Origin: DATFXF01 sp035258565
Lineage (GTDB): Bacteria > Acidobacteriota > Terriglobia > Acidiferrales > UBA7541
Direction: 5' to 3'
Assembly (NCBI GenBank): GCA_035258565.1
Contig: DATFXF010000188.1
Span: 1 to 8,031, forward strand
DNA length: 8,031 bases
Made by a program: the position numbers and the translations under genes. Positions 1 to 6,220 of the stretch are shown piece after piece; within the stretch, counting starts at the first letter, position 1; each line of letters opens with the position of its first letter. The notes under the pieces are model-generated. The model saw only the letters and a list, made by a program, of their open reading frames with translations, had not been told where the DNA came from and made no database searches.

Positions 1-251
1 CAGTACACCCCAGTTGATTGCATGGCCACGGTCCGAATCCCGCATCGCTTCAGCCAATCGGCCATGGCCTTCAGCTCGGCTGTGGTGCAGCCGAAGCGCC
101 GCACCGGTTGACTGTCCCGCGTTGGTGGTACAGCTACGTAGTGGGATTGGTTGCCGATATCGATACCCGCGGCGTCGGGATGCACCACCTCCAGGGTGAT
201 GTCTTCGCTTTGCATCTTCCGCATCATCTCCCGCCGTTGCTTGCGATTCAT
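1..251 (-). CDS. IS110-family transposase, N-terminal part (runs off window)
   Basis: This is the first 83 residues of a DEDD-type (RuvC-like) IS110 recombinase; the rest lies beyond position 1. The motif AAGIDIGNQSHYVAVP near residues 30-45 carries the first catalytic Asp, and TVAMQSTGVY at the edge is the next conserved block. The family recombines element ends with target DNA under guidance of a structured RNA made from the element's own non-coding end. I start at the ATG at 249-251 (MNRKQRREMM) because the codon three before it is an in-frame TGA. That ATG has no strong Shine-Dalgarno sequence, whereas the in-frame ATG at 318-320 does, so the native N-terminus may be longer and interrupted by the stop. 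Family assignment is firm; whether the element is active is unknown. Confidence 0.85.
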   Translation of the reverse strand, partial: MNRKQRREMMRKMQSEDITLEVVHPDAAGIDIGNQSHYVAVPPTRDSQPVRRFGCTTAELKAMADWLKRCGIRTVAMQSTGVY

Positions 252-257
252 CTGTTG

Positions 258-320
258 TCAACTGGACTGCGTTGAGCGGCAGTTTGCTTTTTTGGCTTGG
301 TCCCTTTGCTTGGGTTTCAT
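258..320 (-). other. 20-codon leader ORF in frame with the IS110 transposase
   Basis: The ATG at 318-320 is preceded by GGGGAAGG (326-333) at 5 nt, the best ribosome-binding site near this element. It encodes MKPKQRDQAKKANCRSTQSS and ends at TGA (258-260), two codons before the transposase ATG and in the same frame. The lysine/arginine-rich composition matches the transposase N-terminus. Either this is the original N-terminus interrupted by a nonsense mutation, or it is a leader whose translation feeds re-initiation. The sequence alone does not decide between them. Confidence 0.5.
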
Positions 321-333
321 GCTAACCTTCCCC

Positions 334-623
334 TGTTGAATTCAACGTGGCCCGGCCCGGTCGGCGAAACCTACTCAGTCTCTCCAGCGGGGTCGGCCTT
401 TATCCTTTTCGCCAATACCGGAGCCACGCTAATGTTCGGGCAGGAACGCTCCAAGGAAACGACGGCCTTAGCTGCCGAGCCATGTTGGGCCCCACATTCT
501 ACCGGTGGCGAGCCATGGAAGCCGCCAAGCTTGGGTTCCGAGTCATCGGAGCTCCGGCAGCTTAAAGGCGCCGAACCATTCCACTGCCATTGAGCTCTCT
601 GATAGAGTTTCAGACTCATTCAA
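334..623 (-). other. Long 5' non-coding region of the IS110 element, candidate bridge-RNA locus
   Basis: No convincing coding signal was found on either strand; frames open here give low-complexity, family-less translations. In IS110-group elements the left non-coding end upstream of the recombinase encodes a structured bridge RNA (established knowledge). Visible structure is a 12-bp perfect palindrome GTTGAATTCAAC (335-346) and a 7-bp stem GGCGAAA/TTTCGCC (363-369 with 407-413) around a 37-nt interior. The outer boundary of the element could not be located. The RNA assignment is inference. Confidence 0.3.
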
Positions 624-640
624 CCACCCCGAAGGGGTGG
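624..640 (-). terminator. GC-rich 7-bp hairpin, possible terminator
   Basis: CCACCCC (624-630) pairs perfectly with GGGGTGG (634-640) around a 3-nt loop. On the minus strand it lies 7 nt past the TAG (647-649) that closes a decayed reading frame, which is where a terminator would sit. There is no U-run, so intrinsic termination would be weak. It may instead belong to the IS110 non-coding end. Confidence 0.35.
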
Positions 641-646
641 CCGATG

Positions 647-888
647 CTAATGTAGGAACAAACTTCTTATTGAATTCGCGTCACTGAGAGCCTTCCAGAG
701 TCCGGTTGGCGTGACGAGCATGTCCTTTCTGTAGGTCACGAGCGATTTCACCGCCTTTTCCACACAGGGGAGCGGTACCTGTTGCTCCGTGAAAAAGTCC
801 AGAACACTGTATCGAGCTTCGACGCAGAATGGGCATCAGACCAAGTACAAATGCACAACAGCGAAACGGCGATCAGCCTACGCCTCAT
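647..888 (-). pseudogene. Remnant of a small secreted-protein-like gene
   Basis: Family not recognised. The ATG at 886-888 overlaps the stop of the upstream TPR remnant as ATGA and begins MRRRLIAVSLLCICTWSDAH, which resembles a signal peptide. That frame soon becomes implausible. A second frame, open from 835 to the TAG at 647-649, reads protein-like (ARYSVLDFFTEQQVPLPCV, then VEKAVKSLVTYRKD and VTPTGLWKAL). One frameshift near 825-840 would join them. A GC-rich hairpin follows the stop. The start overlap and frame switch suggest a decayed gene, but the coding character rests only on reading the translation. Confidence 0.3.
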
Positions 889-1052
889 CGTTGCTGCCTC
901 CGCCGCAGCAGTTCTTGAAAGCGCACGTCTGAGCGCAGCAGATCCATCACAGGATCGACCTTGAGCCAAACCAACCAGCTGGATTCCTTCGACGGGCCTT
1001 CGCGAGCCATTCAAAGACCTGCTCCTTGTCACCCATGACAAGATAGTGGATC
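885..1052 (-). pseudogene. C-terminal fragment of a TPR-repeat protein, frameshifted
   Basis: Two frames together give a typical C-terminal TPR end. One frame reads IHYLVMGDKEQVFEWLAKA (about 1052-995). The neighbouring frame continues SSWLVWLKVDP, then MDLLRSDVRFQELLRRRQQR, and stops at TGA 885-887. The pattern GDKEQAFEWLEKA...WLVWLKVDP...LRSDPRFQDLLRR is, from memory, the end of acidobacterial TPR proteins such as winged-helix regulators and Ser/Thr kinases with C-terminal TPRs. A one-base shift lies at about 985-1000. Nothing recognisable of the rest of the protein is seen upstream (above 1060). This is a relic without an intact start. Confidence 0.65.
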
Positions 1053-1205
1053 AGGCGATGCCGTGGACCATCCCGCGATCCTGAAGTCGACGGGTCCACT
1101 CAGGAAAATCCACACAGGCGTGGGATTGGGCACTCCAACCGAAGGCGCGCTTGGCGGGGCCGAATACTCGAGTTGGGCGGCTACCGTCTACTCGGCCCCA
1201 TTACT

Positions 1206-1347
1206 TCCTGTTGCTCAGCCAATCCTGACGACCAGCAGAAAATTGGCGGCGAAGTGTTGCGGAGATTTACGGTTATTTTCGACTACCCGAATCGGCGAAT
1301 TCTTGAGCCAAATCGCAATTTTTCGAGAACCGTTCCCCAATGCGTAG
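1206..1347 (+). pseudogene. Fragment of a retropepsin-like aspartyl protease (PDZ-protease family)
   Basis: The frame through 1239-1322 reads KIGGEVLRRFTVIFDYPNRR followed by ILEPNRNF. This matches, from memory, the end of the aspartyl-protease domain of acidobacterial proteins with a C-terminal PDZ domain (GGEILRRFTVIFDY...MILEPN.NF.EPF). An extra base near 1320-1326 shifts the continuation REPFPNA into another frame, which ends at TAG 1345-1347. The catalytic Asp-Thr/Ser-Gly motif and most of the domain are absent. The frame up to about 1400 (GLASTAPLKSIAMVKTG) may be the decayed start of the PDZ part, but this is weak. Confidence 0.6.
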
Positions 1348-1430
1348 ACGGTATTTCGAAAGGCTTGGCTTCTACCGCTCCCTTGAAATCCATCGCGATG
1401 GTTAAGACGGGGTGTTCGGCGCCCCTGAGG

Positions 1431-1598
1431 TCAGGTTGTCCGTCGCGCCTGAATCACGCGGTATCCGTAGAAGTGCCCCGGTTGGCGTCTCGATTCGAGC
1501 TGACACCTGAGACAGCTCACGGATTGCCGTGCCCGCCGTGCCGCCTGCGCCTCTTGCGTCAGATAGTCCCGAAGCTGGCGCAAGCATTCGTCTGGGCC
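1431..1598 (-). other. Unassigned open stretch with coding-like composition
   Basis: Between an in-frame TAG (1599-1601) and TGA (1431-1433) the minus strand is open for 56 codons. It reads RQLRDYLTQEAQAARRARQS followed by CLRCQLESRR and GHFYGYRVIQARR. There is no ATG start, and no family is recognised. The helical, alanine/arginine-rich first half looks like real protein. It lies between the protease relic and the integrase relic and is most likely another gene fragment. The rest of 1348-1787 shows nothing else I can support. Confidence 0.2.
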
Positions 1599-1787
1599 CT
1601 ATGCGCTTCGGCGCTGACCTGGCTGGCGAGGAAAGACTTATAACGCAGGGGATCTTGCCGGCAAAATTCCCTTTAGGGCCTCACTCCCGGCGGGAATTCT
1701 TCAGCTGGGGCTTCTTGCGGGTCGTTCGTCGGGCAACCCGGTCAAGCTAGGCCCTGTGTGCGTCGCAGCAAAAAGCTCGCCGCATGC

Positions 1788-1952
1788 TCAATTAGTCCGG
1801 CTCCCGGCTGGGCCCGCCGCTCGAGTTTGAATTGTCAAGCTCAATTTTAACTCCCTCGACGTTTCCAGCTTCTGGGCCGCTTCTCGCCGTGCCTCATCCA
1901 CGACCCTCGCATAGGTCGCCACGATTCCCGTCGAAGAGTGCCCGAGCTGGCT
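1788..1952 (-). pseudogene. Tyrosine recombinase (phage-type integrase), C-terminal fragment
   Basis: The frame reads SQLGHSSTGIVATYARVVDE followed by ARREAAQKLE and stops at TGA 1788-1790. LGHSS is the conserved box with the His/Gly-His segment, and the Tyr of ATYARV (codon 1911-1913) is the nucleophile position of the family. These enzymes integrate or excise mobile DNA through a 3'-phosphotyrosine intermediate. Only the last 54 residues of a protein normally 300-400 long remain. The catalytic Arg boxes are missing because the frame runs directly into IS256 sequence at about 1950. A relic of an integrated element; no att repeat could be recognised nearby. Confidence 0.7.
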
Positions 1953-2314
1953 GCGCTTGGTGGTCAGCGATGGTTCGACGGGGCTGCACGCGGCGGTGAG
2001 CTTGGTCTATCCGCAGGCACGAGTGCAACGATGCTGGGCGCACAAGTTACGCAACCTTGCCGACAAGGTGCCCAAGAAGGAAGGCTCATGTGTGGCCCAG
2101 GCGGCAGCGATTTACCGCGCTCGGAGCCGTGGGCGAGCCGAGCGAGCCTTTCGGCGCTGGGCGGGCCGTTGGCGGAAGCGGCGGCCCCGGGCGGTAGCTT
2201 GTGTCCAGTTTCACCAATCCGGACAGCTGTGACCGAATCGTGTTCGGTGTGATTAGTCATCTGAACCGCTCCTGGGAGAGAAAACCCCTCAAGGAATTTA
2301 CACAAAATGCTTGA
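1951..2314 (+). pseudogene. IS256 (Mutator)-family transposase, N-terminally truncated and internally deleted
   Basis: The first part (1951-2203) reads LRLVVSDGSTGLHAAVSLVY and then RCWAHKLRNLADKVP, CVAQAAAIYRA and AVACV. VSDG holds the second catalytic Asp of the DDE triad, and the C-x2-H of RCWAHK is an IS256 signature. The second part (2204-2314), one frame over, reads SFTNPDSCDRIVFGVISHLN then SWERKPLKEFTQNA and stop, the typical C-terminus. The roughly 40-50 residues normally between them, including the catalytic Glu of the NxIER region, are gone, and so is the whole N-terminal third. It cannot encode an active enzyme. Terminal inverted repeats were not identified. Confidence 0.8.
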
Positions 2315-2597
2315 CACTTCCGACCATTTGGTTGAATTGACTTCCTCAGCAGGCAGGGGTAGGTTAATTGGAGCGGGACGCGCAGGACGGGTTAGCACCT
2401 ACGCGCCGCTAACCACAGCCGCCCCCAGAAAGAGCAGTCGTGGCTGGGCGCAGTCTAAGCCTATCCCGTCTTTCTCCGCAAGGAGAAGGCGCCCCACGTG
2501 GTTTGTTCCGCCGCGGCGGACACGAATCAAGTTTGCGGTACAAACTCTAAGTCCCGTTGATTCCGTTGCTCTTACATCCTATATCCGACGCAGGAAA
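2315..2597 (+). promoter_or_regulatory. Hairpin-rich leader upstream of the PilZ gene
   Basis: The PilZ frame is open through this stretch, but the translation upstream of the start has no homology-like features, so I treat it as non-coding. Three inverted repeats are visible: GGTTAGC/GCTAACC (2390-2396 with 2408-2414), TTCTCC/GGAGAA closing a GCAA tetraloop (2472-2487), and the 14-bp perfect palindrome TCCGCCGCGGCGGA (2507-2520). It does not match the GEMM c-di-GMP riboswitch consensus as I remember it. Function is unknown; part of it may be the leftover right end of the IS256 element. Confidence 0.35.
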
Positions 2598-3029
2598 ATG
2601 ATTTGGTTACTGACCATCATCGCGTTCCTAGGCACGGCCATTCTTGTGGCGTTGGCGTTCTTTGCGTTTTCTACGAGCCATCAGATCCGGGAGTTTCTGA
2701 AAAGAGACCTGCAGGCAAGGGCTAAGGGCTCAGAGCGCCGGCGCAGCAACCGATTGAGGCCACCCGTGCCGGTGATCGTCTTCGGATACAGAACGGATGG
2801 AGCGTTCTTTCACGAAGATACGATGACGCAGCAGGGGAACGCGCACGGCGGGCTGCTCTGCTTGGCGGCCAGCGTCAAGACCGGGCAGAGTCTTTGGCTC
2901 ACGAACAAGCTTACGCAGAAGCAGGAAGAGTGCCATGTTGTCCGCGTGGGCTCCTCGCGTCGGGAGAAGACTGACGTGGGCTTTGAATTCGCGCAGCCCG
3001 CCCCTGAGTTCTGGCGCGCCCAGTCTTAG
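2598..3029 (+). CDS. Membrane-anchored PilZ-domain protein
   Basis: A 143-residue protein. Residues 2-25 form one hydrophobic segment (IWLLTIIAFLGTAILVALAF), followed by a basic linker and a small PilZ-like beta domain from about residue 46. The RRSNR sequence fits the RxxxR half of the c-di-GMP-binding signature. The second half (D/NxSxxG) appears only as a degraded HGGLL, so nucleotide binding is uncertain. GQSLWLTNKLTQ, ECHVVRVG and DVGFEFAQPAPEFW match the later strands of acidobacterial PilZ proteins. The start is the ATG preceding MIWLL, with AGGAA immediately upstream (unusually tight spacing); it places the membrane segment at the N-terminus. The gene converges on the minus-strand secreted gene. 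A role as a c-di-GMP effector at the membrane is inferred. Confidence 0.8.
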   Translation: MIWLLTIIAFLGTAILVALAFFAFSTSHQIREFLKRDLQARAKGSERRRSNRLRPPVPVIVFGYRTDGAFFHEDTMTQQGNAHGGLLCLAASVKTGQSLWLTNKLTQKQEECHVVRVGSSRREKTDVGFEFAQPAPEFWRAQS

Positions 3030-3133
3030 TCTTCCCGCCGCGTGCAGGGGAATCGGCATAGCGGGTGATTTCGGGCCCAAGCTGAATCTCGCACGGACCC
3101 CAGTCGAAGGGTTACCGAGGATTCGAAGGCCAT

Positions 3134-3167
3134 AGCGAAGGCTCGCCGCGCGGGGCGGGCCTTCGCT
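3134..3167. terminator. Strong hairpin between convergent genes
   Basis: AGCGAAGGC (3134-3142) pairs perfectly with GCCTTCGCT (3159-3167), and further G-C pairs are possible inside. It lies between the stop of the PilZ gene and the stop of the minus-strand secreted gene, where a bidirectional terminator is expected. A clear U-tract is lacking on both sides. Confidence 0.55.
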
Positions 3168-3191
3168 AAGTCTTATGCGTTCCCACTCCGG

Positions 3192-3728
3192 TTAGCTGCT
3201 GCTGGCCTGCTTGATCTCGCTGTCAGCTTCCTGACCGGCTTTCCTGGCTTCCGCCTTGGCGTTCGCGCTGGGATCAAGCTTTTGGATGGCCTTCCCCAGA
3301 CTCATCGCGCCGCCTGTGGGGGCCGTACACTTGGAAGTGTCGACGGGGGCGCCAGGCTGCTTGCCAGTCACGTCCCACGCTAGGCAGCCGAACGGGATAT
3401 GGCGATTGTGGCTGACGTGGATGGCCGCGACGCACTGGCCAAGGTTCCTGAAGTTCGCGCACATCTGCTGAAGAGTCGTGCCCGTCGGGATCAGTCCCTT
3501 TCGGGTCAGCGCGTCGCTTAAGGCGTCATTCAGCTTGCTGTTCTTGCTAAGCAGGTCGGTGGCCGAGTGACCGGTGGTACTGCCTTTGCCGGCATCTGAC
3601 GGCTTGTTACCTGAGGCCCTATGGCTTGAGCCAGGGCCGCCGACGCCATGCTTGGACTGGGCGTATGCAGGGCCGCCGAGGTACGAAACCAATGCCAGAC
3701 CAGCTAGAAGAGTCAGACAACGCTTCAT
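3192..3728 (-). CDS. Secreted protein of unknown function (acidobacterial type)
   Basis: A 178-residue precursor. MKRCLTLLAGLALVSYLGGP with a cleavage site after AYAQ is a clear Sec signal peptide. A Gly/Ser/Lys-rich low-complexity linker follows (about residues 25-55), then a conserved-looking domain with LSKNSKLNDALSDALTRKG, FRNLGQCVAAIHVSHNRHIP and MSLGKAIQKLDPSANAKAEA. I recall similar proteins as unnamed secreted proteins in Acidobacteriota; no biochemical role is known to me. Four cysteines in the mature part could form disulfides. I chose the ATG at 3726-3728, which has AGGAGG 10 nt and GGAG 3 nt upstream. The ATG three codons earlier is too close to AGGAGG, and longer in-frame extensions would bury the signal peptide. 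Convergent with the PilZ gene; 171 nt downstream of the barrel gene and possibly co-transcribed. Confidence 0.75.
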   Translation of the reverse strand: MKRCLTLLAGLALVSYLGGPAYAQSKHGVGGPGSSHRASGNKPSDAGKGSTTGHSATDLLSKNSKLNDALSDALTRKGLIPTGTTLQQMCANFRNLGQCVAAIHVSHNRHIPFGCLAWDVTGKQPGAPVDTSKCTAPTGGAMSLGKAIQKLDPSANAKAEARKAGQEADSEIKQASSS

Positions 3729-3899
3729 CTTCTCCATTCCTCCTGAGGGCAGGGCTTCGGGGAACACCGTATTAGTACCATAGGATGGTGCTGTCCTGTA
3801 GGAGGTTGCTCCAGTTCGTTGCTCAAAGTTGAAACGTCTGCCCTGCCCGGGGGAACCCCAGGCGGCACCGGTAAGACATATCACCTGGCTCGGAATCGC

Positions 3900-4805
3900 T
3901 TAGGGGCTGGGCTTGTGCCGCACCAGCGGGGTCAAGTCGAACCCAATGCCAAACGAGACCGTATCGAGCGCGAAGCGGATGCTTCGGGTGTAGCCCACGT
4001 CGAGGGCCACATACTTGAACATGCTCAGGCTCAGGCCTGCAGTGAAACCGTGGTCGCGCGTCAGGTCGGCGGTGCCGAGGGTTTCGCGCGATGTCTCAAA
4101 GACGCGCCCGCGGGTGGTCGTTGTGGTGGTCGTCTGAACGCGGCTGAAGACGCGCTGCGTGCCCCAGGGCTGAATGTCATAGGCGGACGCGGTGAAGGTG
4201 AGCAATTTGAGGATGCCGATGTCCACGCCACCCTCGAAATGCGCCACGGGCCCCAGAGTGATGAATGGCCGCCGGAAGAAACGCGTGTCTGAGATGCTGT
4301 TGCCCACGCCGGCGTCAAAAAACGGTGTGAGCTGGCCGAAGCTGCGGTCCACGCGGTTATCCCAGTCCACGGTGATGCGGCCGCTGCTGAGACCCTTGGT
4401 GGTGTCGCCGGTGGGAGCCGCGACGGTGATGCTGGAGCTGTAGTTCAGTAGGGGGTTGGGCGCGTTGAGGCGCAGGTCGGTGTACACGTTGCCAATGCCG
4501 TTCACTGAGTTCGTTCCTGTTCCGGTGGTACGGGAAGCCTGGCGAAGAAAGAACACCGGCACGCCTACATCCCAGCCGAAGAATTTGTTCAAGTTGTAAC
4601 CAAACGAAGAGTTCAGAACCATTACTTGGCCGTCCTGGCTGGAGCTGCCTTCAAATCTCTCGCGCCAGGTGAGACCCTTCTCTTGCTTCTCTTCGCCCGG
4701 AGCTCCGCCCGGGGGGATGGTCTGGGCAACCAGCGGGCTCGAAAGCGCTAGGAGCGTCATCACAAACAGCACCGCGAAAGCGATTCGCACGTTCCTCTTC
4801 ATCAT
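3900..4805 (-). CDS. Putative outer-membrane beta-barrel protein
   Basis: A 301-residue precursor. Residues 1-28 (MMKRNVRIAFAVLFVMTLLA through PLVAQ) form a signal peptide. The mature part is rich in alternating aromatic and polar strands: LNSSFGYNLNKFFGWDVGVP, NVYTDLRLNAPNPLLNYSSS, ITVAAPTGDTT, RITVDWDNRVDRSFGQLTPF, LTFTASAYDIQPWG, and the closing VSFGIGFDL near the C-terminus. This is the pattern of a 10-14-strand transporter or porin-like barrel; no specific family could be named. A run of seven threonines (near 4115-4135) probably lies in a surface loop. GAGGAGG sits 8 nt upstream of the chosen ATG (4803-4805). The frame is open further upstream, but that part spans a REP-like palindrome and is unlikely to be translated. 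Confidence 0.75.
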   Translation of the reverse strand: MMKRNVRIAFAVLFVMTLLALSSPLVAQTIPPGGAPGEEKQEKGLTWRERFEGSSSQDGQVMVLNSSFGYNLNKFFGWDVGVPVFFLRQASRTTGTGTNSVNGIGNVYTDLRLNAPNPLLNYSSSITVAAPTGDTTKGLSSGRITVDWDNRVDRSFGQLTPFFDAGVGNSISDTRFFRRPFITLGPVAHFEGGVDIGILKLLTFTASAYDIQPWGTQRVFSRVQTTTTTTTRGRVFETSRETLGTADLTRDHGFTAGLSLSMFKYVALDVGYTRSIRFALDTVSFGIGFDLTPLVRHKPSP

Positions 4806-4839
4806 GCTTTGATCCTCCTCTGTCCCTATCGTTGTTTCA

Positions 4840-4893
4840 TGTAGCCCACCCGGTCTGGCCGGTACGCGCAAGTCCCGGAAGAGCCGGGCTACA
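4840..4893. repeat. REP-like three-armed palindrome
   Basis: The 54-bp unit is bounded by perfect 8-bp inverted repeats, TGTAGCCC (4840-4847) and GGGCTACA (4886-4893). Inside are two further stems, CCGG/CCGG (4850-4853 with 4859-4862) and CCCGG/CCGGG (4874-4878 with 4884-4888, sharing its last bases with the outer arm). This architecture is that of REP or small non-autonomous palindromic elements. It lies 35 nt upstream of the barrel gene start, within its likely 5' region. Only one copy is in the window. Confidence 0.5.
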
Positions 4894-4931
4894 AAGTACG
4901 TATAAACGGCGAACATTTTCGGAGAAACCAC

Positions 4932-5322
4932 AATGCACTAGCTTACAGGACCAAGCCCCTGACCGGTGAGAAGGAGAAACGGGCTGCGCTGAGAATGACA
5001 ACAGGCTCCCCTTAGGGCTCAAGTTCTTGACAACCTTGCTTGTGTCGGAAGGATTTCCTCTCGGTGTGCGTCGCGCGGCTAAGGAAAGAAAGTAAGTCGA
5101 CGCAATTGGTTTCCCTTAGGTCCGGACGAGAAGATCTAACAAATTGTGCGGCTTGCATTCTGCGGGTACGTCCCCAATTTGACCCTTTCGGTTCACTGGT
5201 CCGGTGAGCCGACTTGGACTAATCGGGAGTTAGCCGCATTGTCGAGTAGCGGATCACCGGTGATGAGCGATTTGCCGACAGCGCCTAATAGATGTGGTAT
5301 CTTGCCGGCTGGGGAGCCCAAA
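4932..5322. other. Intergenic region between divergent genes, no gene identified
   Basis: No convincing coding sequence was found. The divergent neighbours (barrel gene on minus, rhodanese gene on plus) require promoters in or beside this stretch. TTGACA at 5027-5032 resembles a -35 box, but no good -10 follows at normal spacing. The rhodanese frame is open back to 5146 without homology-like sequence. Confidence 0.3.
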
Positions 5323-5826
5323 GTGGCAGGGCGACTGAACAATGAAGTCTGGACTGCGGGAGATCTGCTCGAACGACTGGAACGTCGCGACGAATTCTTC
5401 GTCCTCGATGTGCGCAATCGCGATGAGTTCGAAAGGTTTCGACTCGAAGGCCGCAGCCCTGTGCCCGCCGTCAATATTCCCTATTTCGAGATGCTCGAAC
5501 TTGGGGGCAAAGATGAGATGTTGGACTCCGTCGTCGCTTACGTCGAGCGGGACCTTGCGGACCAGCTTCCCTCAGATCTGCCGATCCTTGCGGTATGCGC
5601 CAAGGGCGACACTTCGGAGTTCGTCGCGCAGGGACTGCGCTGCCTGGGCTACGACAGTGCCAACCTCAAGGGTGGGATGAAAGCCTGGGGCGAGCACTAT
5701 GCGATTCGCGCTGTGGTCGAAGATCCCTATTTGGCAATCTACCAGGTGAGCCGGCCCGCGCGAGGGTGCCTAAGTACTGCTGTTCTCAAATACGGTGACG
5801 TATTTGTAGACGATTTGCTGACCTAA
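5323..5826 (+). CDS. Rhodanese-domain protein truncated by an IS630 insertion
   Basis: Residues 8-135 form a rhodanese domain: VWTAGDLLERLERRDEFFVL with DVRNRDEF, then the active-site loop VCAKGDTS with Cys92 as the persulfide-forming residue, then GGMKAWG. The segment ending YQVSRPARGCLS is, in relatives I know, the hinge to a C-terminal metallo-beta-lactamase (persulfide-dioxygenase-like) domain. Here that domain is absent, and the last 16 residues (TAVLKYGDVFVDDLLT) come from IS630 DNA. I chose GTG 5323-5325 because GGGGAG lies 6 nt upstream and conserved sequence starts right after it; an ATG at 5263 is an alternative. Sulfurtransferase activity may survive, but coupled sulfur oxidation should be lost. 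Confidence 0.75.
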   Translation: MAGRLNNEVWTAGDLLERLERRDEFFVLDVRNRDEFERFRLEGRSPVPAVNIPYFEMLELGGKDEMLDSVVAYVERDLADQLPSDLPILAVCAKGDTSEFVAQGLRCLGYDSANLKGGMKAWGEHYAIRAVVEDPYLAIYQVSRPARGCLSTAVLKYGDVFVDDLLT

Positions 5827-6189
5827 TGTGTTAAGCTGGGCATAGGAGGCTAATTGTCTCATGCCCAGGACAAGCCCATTTGATGTGCGTCTTTCCAGCG
5901 AGGAGCGACTGAAGCTGCAGTCCATCGTTCGGAAATATACGTCGCCGTATTGCGATGTCGTTCGCGCCAAGATTGTCCTGCTCGCCGAGCAGGGACTGTC
6001 CAACGACCTCATCGCATCCCGGCTGGACACGCCTCGCCAGATCGTCAGCAAGTGGCGCAAGCGATTCTGCCTCGCCCGACTGCCCGGCTTGGAGGCGCAG
6101 CCGCGGGGCGGGCGGAAAGCCCGCTTTTCCCCCCAGCCTCGTCGTTCAAGTTAAGGCGCTGGCTTGCGAACTCCCCTACCGCCTCGGAA
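5776..6189 (+). mobile_element. Truncated IS630-family element (left end plus start of transposase)
   Basis: The element begins within the rhodanese gene at about 5776 and breaks off at about 6189, where transposase homology stops and the sequence leads into the next gene's upstream region. Its left end carries an 8-bp palindrome with a 4-nt loop, CAAATACG/CGTATTTG (5787-5794 with 5799-5806), probably a subterminal inverted repeat. IS630 elements insert at TA dinucleotides; TA is present at the junction, but the exact boundary and duplication cannot be fixed without the right end, which is missing. Confidence 0.6.
5861..6188 (+). pseudogene. IS630-family transposase, N-terminal fragment with a +1 frame change
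   Basis: The first frame reads MPRTSPFDVRLSSEERLKLQ, then RKYTSPYCDVVRAKIVLLAE, GLSNDLIASRLDTPRQIVSK and WRKRF, which is the helix-turn-helix DNA-binding region of IS630 transposases. At TTTTCCCCCC (6125-6134) the family-like sequence moves to the +1 frame: PPSLVVQVKALACELPYRLG. After that the match ends at about 6189, so the catalytic DDE domain (most of the roughly 350 residues) is lost. AGGAGG lies 11 nt before the ATG. The shift may be a mutation or a natural slippage site; either way this copy is inactive. Confidence 0.8.
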
Positions 6190-6220
6190 CAAGGTGGGAT
6201 GACTGGGATGGCTCCATTGC

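Noticed and set aside
18..275. Plus-strand open frames over the left edge
   Set aside because: They are shadows of the minus-strand IS110 transposase, whose catalytic motif is clear.
2311..2345. TTGACA-like -35 box right after the IS256 stop
   Set aside because: It overlaps the transposase stop codon and has no -10 at suitable spacing.
2307..2597. N-terminal extension of the PilZ protein to the ATG at 2307
   Set aside because: The extension is Arg/Pro/Ser-rich without protein-like features and would bury the N-terminal membrane anchor behind 97 residues.
2380..2597. c-di-GMP riboswitch upstream of the PilZ gene
   Set aside because: The stems do not fit the GEMM consensus motifs that I can recall; only generic hairpins are supported.
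3729..3884. Longer start for the secreted 178-residue protein
   Set aside because: It would place the signal peptide 50 residues inside the protein; good ribosome-binding sequence lies just upstream of the chosen ATG.
4806..4931. Longer start for the barrel protein
   Set aside because: The extension translates the REP-like palindrome, while the ATG at 4803-4805 has a GAGGAGG at ideal spacing.
5770..6060. Minus-strand 96-codon frame over the IS630 fragment
   Set aside because: It is antisense to well-conserved IS630 transposase sequence.
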